From Clavulina sp. PMI_390 (lineage: Eukaryota; Basidiomycota; Agaricomycetes; Cantharellales; Hydnaceae), in assembly GCA_015039315.1 (NCBI GenBank), contig WIDE01000020.1:41740-105739 (forward strand): a stretch of 64,000 nt of DNA. Direction: 5' to 3'. The stretch's first letter is position 1, and each line of letters opens with the position of its first letter. This document shows positions 33,401 through 44,441 of the stretch, in pieces. Under the pieces are notes generated by a model, which was given only the letters and a program-made list of their open reading frames with translations, ran no database searches and was not told the DNA's origin. The position numbers and the translations under genes are program-made.

Positions 33401-33708
33401 TTCACCCTTTCGCGCACCTGCTGTGCCGTTTCACTAACGAACAGCGCTTTTTCCTCCATAGCAATATGATTGGCTATATTGCGCACAAGTCTCCACTGGC
33501 ATACAAGGAGAAGCATAAACTGCTTGAATCTCTAAAAAGGCTTGAGAAATTTGCGCTCAGGAAACGCAAAAGCCAACAAACACCGCATGTCCAGTCACAT
33601 CACTCCATTTCTCGTGTAGATGAGCCTGGCACTGATGGCGAGGACTCTCATGAGCTACTAGATTACGCGTTTACTGACGTTTACGCGCTCACGGCGCGCA
33701 TGGAGTGA
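30457..33708 (+). CDS. Zn2Cys6 transcription factor, copy 1, 801 aa
   Basis: Fungal binuclear-cluster regulator. Twelve exons: 30457-30573, 30631-30660, 30754-30758, 30833-31002, 31110-31933, 32008-32021, 32074-32268, 32333-32423, 32521-32821, 32898-33042, 33108-33374, 33462-33708. The zinc cluster ACHQCRKRKSKCDAKRPC and STC is assembled over four exons; exon 3 is a 5-nt microexon (AAATG) that supplies Lys and two bases of the third Cys. The last Cys spacing is longer than usual (C-x11-C). A Ser/Pro-rich linker (NAASTPSTSSNPAPHTQQ) follows, then a fungal-specific regulatory domain (LVEHLVDIFFSSVPYSRQIL, ERLRNLFWAAYIFDR). The C-terminus is Lys/Arg-rich (RKRKSQQ). Target genes are unknown. It has a tandem paralogue at 34359. 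Confidence 0.88.
30754..30758 (+). other. 5-nt microexon, copy 1
   Basis: AAATG is flanked by CAG and GTAGGC. It is required to complete RKSKCDAKRP between exon 2 (ending AAATCG) and exon 4 (starting TGATGCC). The same 5 nt recur at 34657-34661 in the paralogue. Confidence 0.85.
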
Positions 33709-34358
33709 TTGTGCGCTGCATTTTTGGATAGTAGATTGCCTATGCTGTGTTGATTGCTTTCATAGAGGGGTTGTTCACTTGTGGCGGATGGCACCCTGTT
33801 CACTCTTGCGAAGCCATGATATCCGTTACGTGCCGTTCATGTCTTTCTCATCACAAGAGCATATAATCGCTGTGTGTACAAGCGTGCAAGATATGTGACT
33901 CGTTTACCAAGGGATATTCCTCGGAGCGGCCTGCTTGCAGTCGCGCCAAAGTCGCAGATGAGCTCACTGCCCATAAGAGGTAAATTGCTCAAGTACTTTT
34001 GCTCGATGTATCATGTAGCGTTTCCAGTGAGCACCAGAATGATTGATTTGCGGAAGATAACCATCATGAGCCTATGAGTTGCTGGTTCAGTTTAGTGTCT
34101 CCTTCGTCTCAATCAAATGTCGAATGTGTCTCAATTCCAAGTGAGTGGCCCATGAGCAGGTGCGTGGGAACAGATTATGTGCGGTGCCGCAATCTCGGCG
34201 GCCGTCACCGGGTTACGCGTCACGATCCGACCTTCCCGTTCCGCCAAAAGCCTTCATCGACGAAATAAGTGCGATTGTTTCCGTAAAATCTTGAGAGCGA
34301 TCTCGGAACGCACAGAACCTACACTCTTTGCCCTTTGTTTTGCTGAGTTGAGTTAGTC
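33709..34358. other. Region between the Zn2Cys6 paralogues
   Basis: 650 bp that carry the 3' flank of copy 1 (similar to that of copy 2), decayed fragments of the Stealth gene and the upstream region of copy 2, which resembles that of copy 1 near CATCACGATCCCACC (30308) and CGTCACGATCCGACC (34219). Confidence 0.6.
33870..34150. pseudogene. Rearranged relic of the Stealth-type gene
   Basis: 33870-34040 aligns, same orientation, with 39370-39543 of the intact Stealth gene on the - strand (for example ATTCCTCGGAGCGGCCTGC versus ATTCCCCGGAAAGGTCTGC). A second piece at about 34095-34150, on the opposite strand, matches the part coding SNIECVSIPND (intact near 40800-40850; here SNVECVSIPSE). The rest of the gene is missing, so it cannot make a working enzyme. 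Confidence 0.7.
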
Positions 34359-37300
34359 ATGCCAAAGGCTGCGCCTCAGCGCAGTGTGTCAGCTTTGGAT
34401 AATGGGGGCACCCATGGCCTGGGTATGACTGTGGGCCCGAACGGGAGACCTATCAACCACCTAAGAAGAAATCAGGTCCGTGATCCTCTCTGGAGAAGAG
34501 GTTTGTGCTCATCTACCAGCATATGAATACAGGCGTGCCACCAATGTCGCAAACGGAAATCGGTGCGCAGTTCTACCACGTAGTTCTACCCCTGGATTAG
34601 TCATAATCTGTGCTTCACTCCTCTGATTTCCTATGTGCTGTCCTATCGCATACCAGAAATGGTAAGTGGTGGTTGATAGCCTGTATAAATGCCATCAAGG
34701 TCACCAATGCCCGAAACTATTCTTTCCCAACGAAAGTGATGCCAAACGCCCCTGCTCAACCTGCATCAAGACCCACGCACATCACATTGCCCCACTATGT
34801 GCAAGAGGAGAACCGTTCGACCCTCGTCCTACATGTACATATGATGAGGATCCAGTTATGGAAGAGCAGCCAGTCACCTCAGGAAATTCGCCTCCTGGTG
34901 AGTTACTTAGCGCTCAAAGGAATTCATTTGTTCTAAATCGTCATCTTATTTGTGCCTTCCTTGGGGATCGGTATATCTTATAACTCGATCAATGCTCAGG
35001 CCTAGCGGATACAACGTACGGCGTGGGGCCTTCATTCGAAGAAACTCTCTTGACCCTTTCTATGGGCATGCCTAAAAAGCATTCAGATATCCCCATCATA
35101 AACCTCTCGGACAGAGAACGTCGCTTGTATAGCTATGAACCGGGCGCCATCCCTATGGAGGCCTCCATCAGCATCGCAGAGCTATCCCCGGAGATCGACC
35201 CCTCTCTGCGTTTTACGACATACGACTCTCCACCACAGGCTGGGAGTTCTGGGTCAAATTCTTCCCATTCTCCTCCCTCAGATGGATATCTAGGGGTACC
35301 ACAACCCTCGCATCCTACCACTCCATCCAACGCAGCATCTACACCCAGTACCTCTAGTAGTTCCCATCCTAATCCCGCCCCTCATACCCAACAAACCGGT
35401 CTTACTACCTCAGCTTACGCGCCGACACTCCCTCCGCCCTACCTTGTTGATCATCTCGTGGATATATTCTTCTCCTCTGTACCCTACAGCCAACAAATTC
35501 TTCACCGCCCATCCTTCCTCGCCTCCCTCCGTTCTGTCCCAGGCTCCAAAGATTACCCCTCGACCACCCTTCTGCATGCACTCTGTGCAGTTTCGTCATT
35601 CTTCTCGCCGTTGATAGAGAAACCTATCATGCCTGACCTCAAAGTCCGCATGGCGTACGAAGTTTTCCTTCCCAGCAAGGTACTCGAGGAGGAAAACGAA
35701 CTTGCCAGTGGCAAGTCGATTACTTTCTCGTTGCAGCAAGCTGTGTACGCCAGGGCGATGATTGATCTGGATACCAGAACTGGAAAGCAAGTAGTGATGG
35801 TTGCAACATCGATGATGATGATGACGTGGTACTATGTGAGTTTCAGTATACATCTACTCTTGTTTCAGGCGTCTGATATGTTAAATGTGCCCCGTCTCTT
35901 ACTATAATAGCACCAAAATGCGCAGTGAGTTGTATGCTGCCAGCATTGTTTAATGCTTCCTGACGACTTCTTTAGATGGGCTGATTTATCCCTGCTATCT
36001 GCCACACTCATCCGCGTTTGCATCGCTCTTGGGCTCAACTGCTCGGGCCATTATAACACTTTCTCTAACCCCCTCAAACTCAAGAGTCTGACCCTGTCAG
36101 ATAATAATAACCCTGCTGAGACGGAGCGATTGAGGAATTTGTTCTGGACGGCTTATATTTTTGATCGCCAGTGCGTCTGCTGCATACACCGATTCTTCTA
36201 TGACTAACGGTTGGCACATCTGATCACAGGCAGCAAATCGCCACTGGGTGGACGCCTGCTTTACTCGATGAGGATATCTCTCAAGAACTCCCCGCACGAT
36301 ATGTGGATTATGAAGCTGGGGTAATATATCGCCGAACGAAATCTGGCTTCAACCATTTGAACGTTGATACCAATCTTGTATGCTCTCGTAGATCTTTGTC
36401 CCTGCTCCACGGCAGCACCTTTCAGATCCAGATGTCTTCACAAACCACCCGCCACACCTCACTGACAGTTGGGTCCTCTCAGTTAAGGCATTTTCCCTGC
36501 TTGGTCGCATTGGCACTTTCAACCGGCGCCTGGAACTTCATCGGCGAGGCGAAGTTAACAATCTGATCCGTCCATCATCAGAGTTGTTCTACCCAATATT
36601 CTTCGCATGCGATGGCGTGAGACAAGACTCTGGATATGATGTCTGGTATAATTCTGGCAGCAGTTCCGAGATTGTCCAGAGCGCTGCGTTTAGGATGTTA
36701 GATAGTCAGATCACAGGTGTGTCAACGCAACACTTAGTTTCGGTTCTTCCTCCTCTGAGCTTACTTGGTCTTGACAGGCTTCCGCTTGAGTATTCCGCCC
36801 GAGTATCGTAACCCTATTAAGACAGACCCCTATGCGAATATGGGCCATGGCGCAATGGGACGAAGTCGATTAGTTGCTACGGTTGACACTGACCTTCTCT
36901 TGGTGCATAATATTCTCCAAGCGTAAGTTCTCCTGGCACCGTCTGAAGGAACCACCAAGCTGAGATTATCATTAATCACTATAGTGCTGTCATCCTCCTC
37001 CACGGCCCTCACATCGATATTCATGCTACCGAGAGCGTACATCGGGACAAATCGGTCGTCGCAGCGAGGGCTTTGATCGACACTATCCATGCATTGTCTG
37101 CGACGTCGTTTGACCCGATGCTCCTTCCGCGCTCTGCCATTGGGATGTGGGCTTGCGGAGCGAATTGCCTGTCCTTATTCTGGTGCAAGGCACTCGTGGA
37201 GGGCAGAGATGAGGAGGCAACAATGTATAAGAGCGAAATCGATGTGGTCGTGTAAGTTTGACATCTTGTTCTCTGCCCCTGATTCATAATCGGACTAAAA

Positions 37301-37708
37301 GACAAACCTCACTTTCTGCACAGCAACATGATTGGCTACATTGGAGATAGGTTCCCCCTGGCATACAAAGAAAAACATCGATTGGCTGAGAGCCTGGAAG
37401 AGATCGAAAGATTCGCTGTACGGAAGCGCAAGAGCCAGCAACCGACAGCACGCGTCCGATCGCTTCACCCCGGTTCTCATCCGAATGAATCTGGTGCTAG
37501 CGGCGATGACTCTCATGGGCAACCAGATTACCCATTTAATGACCTTTATGCCCATGGTACTGCCCCTGAAATAAGGACCATGTCCACTACTGAACTCTTG
37601 GGGCTGTCTGCGGGCTCCCTGTTTGGCCAAAGAAGCCTCAGCGCGCAGCAGGACGTCTCAGCTGGGTTGGACAATGTGCTTGGGGGCGATTATTCTTCTT
37701 TCCTCTAA
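34359..37708 (+). CDS. Zn2Cys6 transcription factor, copy 2, 848 aa
   Basis: Tandem paralogue of the gene at 30457 with the same 12-exon plan: 34359-34475, 34533-34562, 34657-34661, 34737-34897, 35000-35835, 35911-35924, 35976-36170, 36230-36320, 36416-36716, 36778-36922, 36985-37251, 37324-37708. Seven exons between the two copies have identical lengths from exon 6 to exon 11 and exons 1-3, including the 5-nt microexon and a 14-nt exon 6. The zinc cluster and regulatory domain are intact. The C-terminus is longer than copy 1 by about 46 residues (ELLGLSAGSLFGQRSLSAQQ, ending GGDYSSFL). No stop or frameshift was found, so both copies look functional. Target genes are unknown. Confidence 0.88.
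34657..34661 (+). other. 5-nt microexon, copy 2
   Basis: AAATG between CAG and GTAAGT. It has the same position and sequence as in copy 1 and completes the third Cys of the zinc cluster. Confidence 0.85.
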
Positions 37709-38097
37709 GCATGCATGGATTGGGTTTATTCTGCTCTTCGGTAATATCTTGGTTGTAATCTGTTTATTGCTCGTCGTAATAGGGTCTAGAAAGTGGGGCT
37801 ACTCATTTGTGGCAGAGGAGAGTCGGGTGTCTTGTCCCTCCAGTGTGTTTGGGATACCTGATTTTGCGCCTTTTATTTCTCTCTTGCATGATATGTGTTG
37901 TGGATATTAGTAATACCGTATGCTCCCATGTCTTCCGATGGCGATCCAAACTGGAATAGAATGTGGAATCAAGTATAATTCTTCTCATGTTTATAACAAG
38001 CTACATACATCAAGCGATTGCCATATTATAAATCAAAGAATCTATGTCGCTGTCCATTATTTCTAGCACTCGTATGTACAACATCCGAATCCTAATC
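37709..38097. other. 3' region between convergent genes
   Basis: 389 bp between the Zn2Cys6 copy 2 and Stealth stop codons. Part of it (near 37800, ACTCATTTGTGGCAGAGGAG) resembles the 3' flank of copy 1 near 33776. No gene is seen. Confidence 0.5.
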
Positions 38098-40993
38098 CTA
38101 GGTTTCCCATTCGGCCTTGCGAGGCCACGTTTCACTCATAAAGTCGTCCATTAGCTCCCTCACTTTCCAATCACCGTATCCTACATCGTCGTTCAAGCAT
38201 AGCATCGCAAGCGGCGATTTGGATTCTCGGAACGAGACGAGCTCGAGCTCACGGCGGGCGATGGAGGGGTTGGAGATTGAGATGAACTTGGAGGGGGTCT
38301 CGCCTGACGTGAGAGTCAGTATAGATGATTGAAGAGTCATTATAGTAGGGACAAATCAATCATTCAAACTTACCGATGACGAAACGATATCTCTGCAAAG
38401 CTTGTAGTGTCCATTGTCGCAGATCAATCTCATGCGACTGTGCAGAGGCAGCAACATACGGAGCCAGAACCGAGTCCATCGAATAGTCCGTGAGCCACCA
38501 TCGCAATGTCATAGGAAGCATGGGTATCTCCGCAATACGGCGCTCGTGCTCCTTGGGGGAGATCTTGGCTTTTGAAGGATCGGGTTTTACCATTGTATTG
38601 GGAGGAGGGAGGAAGGCGGAGAGACCGAGCCGACCCGATTGAGCGACTAGACCGGTCATGACTAGCAGAATGGAAAAAAGGGGGGAGGATTGATGAGGGC
38701 GTTGAATATAGTAAAATCCCGAGGGCGATATGAGACTCAACTGCAATCCCCGCAGTGTACAGGTCGATCGAACGCGATCCGCTTGAATGCGCCGTCGAGC
38801 GAGACAGGTTCTCCATCTCTCTCCCAGGCGAAACAGTCGTCAAACTTGATCTGGCACCACGCCCCAGGGTCGTTCTTGCCTGGAGGAGGAAGCCATTCGA
38901 TGGCGCCACGTCGACCGAAACCAGTGAATGGGTAGCCGTCTTCGCTCGCTGTGGGGTGACCAAGTTGCGTAAGTAGACGCACACATACGCCAAGAGAAAA
39001 GCTGGTGTCAAGCTGGATAAGACTCACAAAATACGTATTTCGACTTGAGTTTCTTCGTTTCGCCTCCATCTTGGCTTTCCTCGCTAAACACTTTTCTTAG
39101 CCTCGTCTCACTTAAAGTTTCGCGATCTTTGTTTTTCAGCGGCCGGAACGCATTGACGCCTTTCTCGCCGCCAATTTCCTTCCACGCACGGTGTGCCAGC
39201 TCCTCAGTCCACATCCCAGGAATTGCAGAAGAGGATCCAAGCCGCGCCACAAGCCACGACCACAGAAGTATCTCGCGGTGCCGTTCGATGATGTAACTGA
39301 AGCGGGAGAGAAGCGTTACGTGCAAAGAATACGAAAGGTCAGACGTCCAGACCAGGAGTAAAATACTTACTGCGAGTACAGGAATGCAAGATACGTGTCT
39401 CCTTCGCCGAGTGACATTCCCCGGAAAGGTCTGCTTGCAGTCGTGGCAAAGTCATCCGCCCAAATGAGCTTGATCTCTGTGAGTAGTGACTTGCCAAGCA
39501 CTTTGGCTTGATGCACCATGTAAGGGCGGTAGCGAGCACCAAACCGATCGCCTAATAGAAGACGAAGGGAATTTTTGTGAGCTCGTGGATCGTTAGAGAA
39601 GGTAAAAGGTAGGAAAGGGACTGACTGAGGAGGGAATTGCTGTGCTCGAGCGCTTGCCATTCTGTTGATGCCCTGACTCCGTCGCGGTGTGGCTTGACCA
39701 TGAGGTCTGATTGCATCTTTAATACTGGGCCAAATGCTAGTAAGGAATAATTATGAAGAGGTCAGATGATCGTGCCGATTCTTTAACAAAGGAGCATGTA
39801 CGCATACCATTGGTGTAAAAGTCGGCAGCTCGGAGAGGGGCAAGGAAGAATAAATCATCGTTCTACGAATTGGAGTAAGGCTAAATTGAGCATGCATAAC
39901 ATTATAGGAGAGACAGGGCCGCCAAACCATGTATACACTAAGATGAGAGGGAAGCTTCAGTCAAGTGGGCAAATCCTTTTCCCAGGTGGAGATCGAGGGG
40001 CTTACAAGTTGTCGGACAGACCCGGGATGCTGTCAATCACGGTTTCTAAAGCCAAGAGTATATGCCGGCCGGTCAATCAGCGATGCTCGTATCTTCTCTC
40101 GGCCTCGTGGAGCGCACCTATTGCGAGGCTGTGGAATATGGAGTGTTTATATTCAGGGAATAGCTGAGCATGGTACCAGGTTTTGAGAGAAACCGTGCCG
40201 TTTCTCCATGAATGCATGCGGGAGAAGTCTAGCCACTGGGGGAGTTGCACTAGTCGTACGGCAGAGTCTTTTTTCTTGTCGCATTGTGCTGCGGGCAAGT
40301 CGGTCACGACGAGGTGGAAATTTTGTGACTGCGCAGTTGCGTAAAAGTCTAGGACGGAGCGAAGGGAGTACCTCAGCTCGCCGTGGTCCCTTTAGGAAAG
40401 GACATATGAGCGCACGAGTCGTAAGTCATTTTGAAAAAGTCGTGAACATACCTGTATTGATTCTGCTTGACGGGATCCATGGCTTCCAAGGGACGACCAA
40501 GCTCGGACTCATGGTGCAGGTCATATAGCATACGACCAATCGTTCGAGACACGAGTGGATCTGTGCTATTGACCCAAGTCCAGATGAAATCTATTACGGG
40601 CGGGGTACTCGTATGGCATAGTGCCCCAGACTCAAAGTGGCTGTCCAGACATTCAGAGGGGAGCACGTCGCCAGCTACAAACGGCCCAGTGTGGGGTCTA
40701 ACAGCATTTCGAGAAGCCCCAGGAGCAAGAGGATCCTGGATTGCTTGGTATGTGATATGCGAGGAGGGGTGGGTGTATGTCGTATCTTGCGTCACTGGCA
40801 GGTCATTTGGTATTGAGACGCATTCGATATTTGATTGGTTCGTCCAGCGAATGAAGAGGAAGAAGCAGAGACCGACGGCGAGGATCCCAACACCTCTCCT
40901 GACTGTGAAACGTGGTACTCGAGCAGTCCTCAACGGTCTTCGCCGCTGCTCGTGTGGGCGTCCCGACGGAAGCGGTAGCATGTCATATGCCAA
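38098..40993 (-). CDS. Stealth-family sugar-phosphate transferase, type II membrane
   Basis: Stealth proteins transfer hexose- or xylose-1-phosphate groups; Cryptococcus Xpt1 is a fungal member acting in the Golgi. A basic N-terminus precedes one TM (VGILAVGLCFFLFIRW), so it is probably a type II Golgi protein. CR1 is seen as VIDFIWTWVNSTDPL, CR2 as RLVQLPQWLDFSRMHSW with KTWYHAQLFPEYKHSIFHSL, CR3 as ILLALETVIDSIPGLSDN joined to NDDLFFLAPLRAADFYTN, then QSDLMVKPHRDGVRASTEW. The C-terminal part (GIRWGARYRPY-like region, RFGARYRPYMVHQAKVLGKS; FTGFGRRGAIEWLPPPG) continues to the stop at 38098. About ten short introns; I did not fix every junction. It starts at Met 40993 or 40981. A decayed copy lies at 33870-34150. 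Confidence 0.82.
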
Positions 40994-41134
40994 ACAAGTG
41001 TCAATTCACGTGCTACTCGAGGGCTTATTCCTTTCTTCATCTCCCGCCCACCCTCCACCACCGCCAGCAGCGACGACAGCCTTTGCGGGGCACAGTGGGC
41101 GCTTTGCTTCTAGCTGAACCTTCTCTCCTCTGTC

Positions 41135-43226
41135 ATGGCATCCGTCACAGACGACGATGTGCTCGATGCGGCCCGCACCCTGGGAGCGATGCGCAATGTG
41201 GGCACATCGTCTGAGCATTCCGCTTTTGATAGCACTGACCGTGCAGCCCTCTACGCTTGTCATACCCATCCACAGGCTTCTAGCGATGGTGTGTATCCCT
41301 CGTGCGTTGCTTTCGGTGCGCTAACCATCGGCTTCATATGCTCCGTGTTGTCCTCTCAGCGTCTTCATCTATTGGAACACCGTCTCTCTCGGCCGGGCCC
41401 TCGTCCACTGCACCATCCGTAACCTCAGGCGACCAAATCATGTCACCCACAGGAGAACCTCCCGAGTTCCTCTCCAGAGTATCAAACATGCCCTTTGTCG
41501 GCACTGCCATGCGCGTATATGAACAGGGAAAGAACAGCTCCCGGGTGGTCAAGTTTGGCGCGGAAATGATGGAAGGAACCGTAAAGACCATGACGCGCCC
41601 AGTTATCGATCGTCTCCCAATGAGCCAACTGGATAGCTTTGCGAATCGACAACTCGACCGTTTTGGGGGGTCAGGAGGTCGATCAAGCTCCATTTCGTCA
41701 ACATCTAGGGGAGATGACTTGTCCCCGGGTCAAGAAGCATCCTATTCCTCTGACACCATGTCTCGACGTAGTCCCGACTCTGGTCCTGCAAGTGCAAGCA
41801 GGGGCAGGAAGCATCTCTGGCTCGACGATGACAACGACGCCGCTCGGAGAAGGAGCACGAGTCGCGACTCGTACGGCAGCTCTAGTCCTCCTCCAAGCGA
41901 AACTGCATACTCTGCGTCCTCTGGCATCCACAGCCGACTCGAAAGCGATTCAAACTGGCATGCCATTGTCCATGCCCACGACCAACAGCAGCGAGAACAG
42001 CAAGCCTTGGACGATCAGGAAAGTCCCGAGCCAGGCCAAGAAGTCCAGGTTGCGGGCCGGTCCGGTTGGCAAACCGTACTCCGTGAGGCAGGTGGCCTCA
42101 GTGCTGCAATCAGCCCTGAGAGCATGAAACGGCTCAAATACTGTTTGCAATGGCTCCAAGTGCGTATGAAAACGGCTTCTCGGGAACACTTCACCTTTTA
42201 CATTATCTGACCCACTTCATCCCCCCCGCTTTCTGCTGCTTCTTCTCTCTTCAGTATGCAAATCATCATATTGATCAACAGATTCTCCTCTTGCGCTCCT
42301 TCATTACTTCTATTACGCCTACCTCGGCAACTGCCTCCACATCTACCTCTATGGTTCCATATGAATCCCTCTCCCTCCTATCACAGGTCAAGACCGAGCT
42401 GATCAATACGATCCGTCAAGTCGTCGATGTCGTCTCCACGTATGCTGGCGGTGCTCTTCCGGAACAGGCGCGCGCAAGTGTACGGTCATTCATTCTCATG
42501 CTCCCAGAAAGATGGACCATGGCAGCGCGCGCAGATATGGGGGATCCGGCCCTCTTACAGAGGGACCCCAACGGAGCGGGTGGCATGTCAAGGAGTGCGG
42601 CGATGGCTGCGAGTGGGAGAGTATTAACCCTCGCAACGGAGAGCTTAGATATGATGCGCAGTGTAACGAGTGTCTTCAAGGACACCCTCGAGCGAGCGGA
42701 AGCATGGGTTGATCGGTGCGTCCTTCTTTTGTTCAGCATTACCTCTCACCCAATTGCTGATCTGTGTGCCGATCTCTATGTATATAGTTTACAACAGCTT
42801 GGATTACAGCGTCAACAACAACGAGCTCTCCCTCCGTCAACCTCTCCTTCCAGTTCTCGTATTGACGCGGGCCCAAGCAGACATTCTCAATCTGACTGGG
42901 CCCAATCACAAGGTACACCCACCCTACGAGCCTCTCCTTCTCTATCATCCTCCACTTCACCATACGCCGATGCCAACAACCCGTATCTCCCTCACTCGCA
43001 CGCGTCCGACTACGCGGCGAGTGCAACTTCCCCTCTTTCCACGCGCGCAGCGAGCGAAAGCGGGGAAGAGACTGAGACGGAAGGGGATGGGTATGGGGGG
43101 TATACATATGGTGATGATGAGCGAATGGGCTCTCCAGATAGAGATGGATATAGTCCCGCGGCTACCAGCCCCGATGGGAGGAGTCCAAGGGGAAAGAAGG
43201 GGGATGGAATGGAGCTGGATGGGTAA
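41135..43226 (+). CDS. OPI1: Opi1-domain transcriptional regulator, 617 aa
   Basis: Opi1 represses phospholipid-synthesis genes in yeast when phosphatidic acid falls. Exons: 41135-41288, 41360-42159, 42255-42715, 42788-43226, with introns of 71-95 nt. The conserved part begins FLSRVSNMPFVGTAMRVYEQ and KNSSRVVKFGAEMMEGTVKT, followed by PVIDRLPMSQLDSFANRQLD. Later blocks are SPESMKRLKYCLQWLQYANH, HIDQQILLLRSFI, and SRSAAMAASGRVLTLATESL with SVFKDTLERAEAWVDRLQQL. Between them are Ser/Arg-rich disordered stretches, and the C-terminus is acidic (SESGEETETEGDG) and then Arg/Lys-rich. I see no classical leucine zipper, as is usual outside yeasts. Whether it controls lipid genes in basidiomycetes is inference. 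Confidence 0.88.
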
Positions 43227-44441
43227 TCTGGACGGCTCGTTCGTTCTCTCGGACAGCTAGCCACCACCCCTCCCTTCCTCCCCCTTTAGTATCGTCGCTG
43301 GAATTTATTGTGATTGATTGATCTGCTGCTACTGGTTTCTTACTCGATGTTGAGTATGCCGCCTCGTTCCTTCATCTTCGTTCTCACTTGCGTCTAGTGC
43401 TCCCCCTTGTTTCTCTGTTGCGTACATCCTCTTAACATCTATCTGTGTTCTTGAATCATCCGGTCTCCTTCTCAATCAAAACCCGCCCTGTCCTCTTCCT
43501 CTTGCTCTTTCCCTCTCTCATATTGCATGTTCCACCTAGTATCTGTCTGTTTCATGTTACCCCCGTGCCCCTACTCGCTTATCTGCGTCTCTCGTCTCGT
43601 CTCGTCCTACCATACCTCACAATCGTTGTCAATACTCTTTCTATTTTTTTCCACCATTGCCCGCTCATGCGCTATGGCTTTTCTTGATATTCTTCTTTCT
43701 TCTGGTCTATTTCGTTGGCTATGGAAAACTTCACACCCTCATTTTGTAATGACTTTTGTTATGCCTAGGCTTTCAAGCGCCAGTTGTTCTGAAGATATAT
43801 ATCCTCATTATCTCAAGACTCCTTGTGATACGTTTTCATTCCGACATCACCCGAACTGGTTATTGAGTCATCGCACGGACATCGAGAGAGAAAGGGAAAT
43901 GAATGATCGTGGTTTGGGAGAGGACGGGACTATTGATCCTAGTACACATAAATTACATCGTTACTGCGGTGGCCTACAGCTACGCACAGGCAAGCACCAC
44001 CACCAAACGAGAGAGGAGAAAAAGTAAGCGAGCGAGCGAGGGGTGGAGGGGTGCATTCAGGACTCTCTGGCATATTGTCCGAACTAGTTGGGAACTGACT
44101 CGAGCTGCGACGTCTGGACGAGGGGGGAAGAGAAGAATAACCGTGTTTGGCGGGGATGGGATTCAAAGGAGCGAAGATGTAGAGAATAAGTAAGGGGAAA
44201 GAGAGATGGAAATCGAGATGAAGATGGGAGTGGAGGGTATTGCAGTCTGGATGATATGAGAGCATAGAAAGCCGGTCGGATGAACTGGAATGGGATAGCG
44301 GTGGACAACAAGCTGGCCACTCATGGACGGAGAAGACCCAGAATAGCAATCAAGGAAGAAACAGTCGTGAAACGTAGAAGAAAAGAGAAGGCCGGTCCAA
44401 CGTCCAGGCCCACAGACAATTGCATGTACATGCGAGCATGC
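43227..44441. other. 3' intergenic region; no gene seen
   Basis: 1.2 kb between convergent Opi1 and AP180 genes. T-rich stretches (43430-43700) fit 3' UTR sequence. No open frame looks like protein. Confidence 0.5.

Noticed and set aside
34074..34268. 64-aa ORF with SNVECVSIPSE
   Set aside because: A fragment of the Stealth gene's N-terminal part, without the start, membrane segment or catalytic parts; treated as a relic.
42670..43260. 196-aa open frame on the + strand
   Set aside because: Out-of-frame shadow of Opi1 exon 4; the Opi1 frame is joined by good splice sites at both ends.
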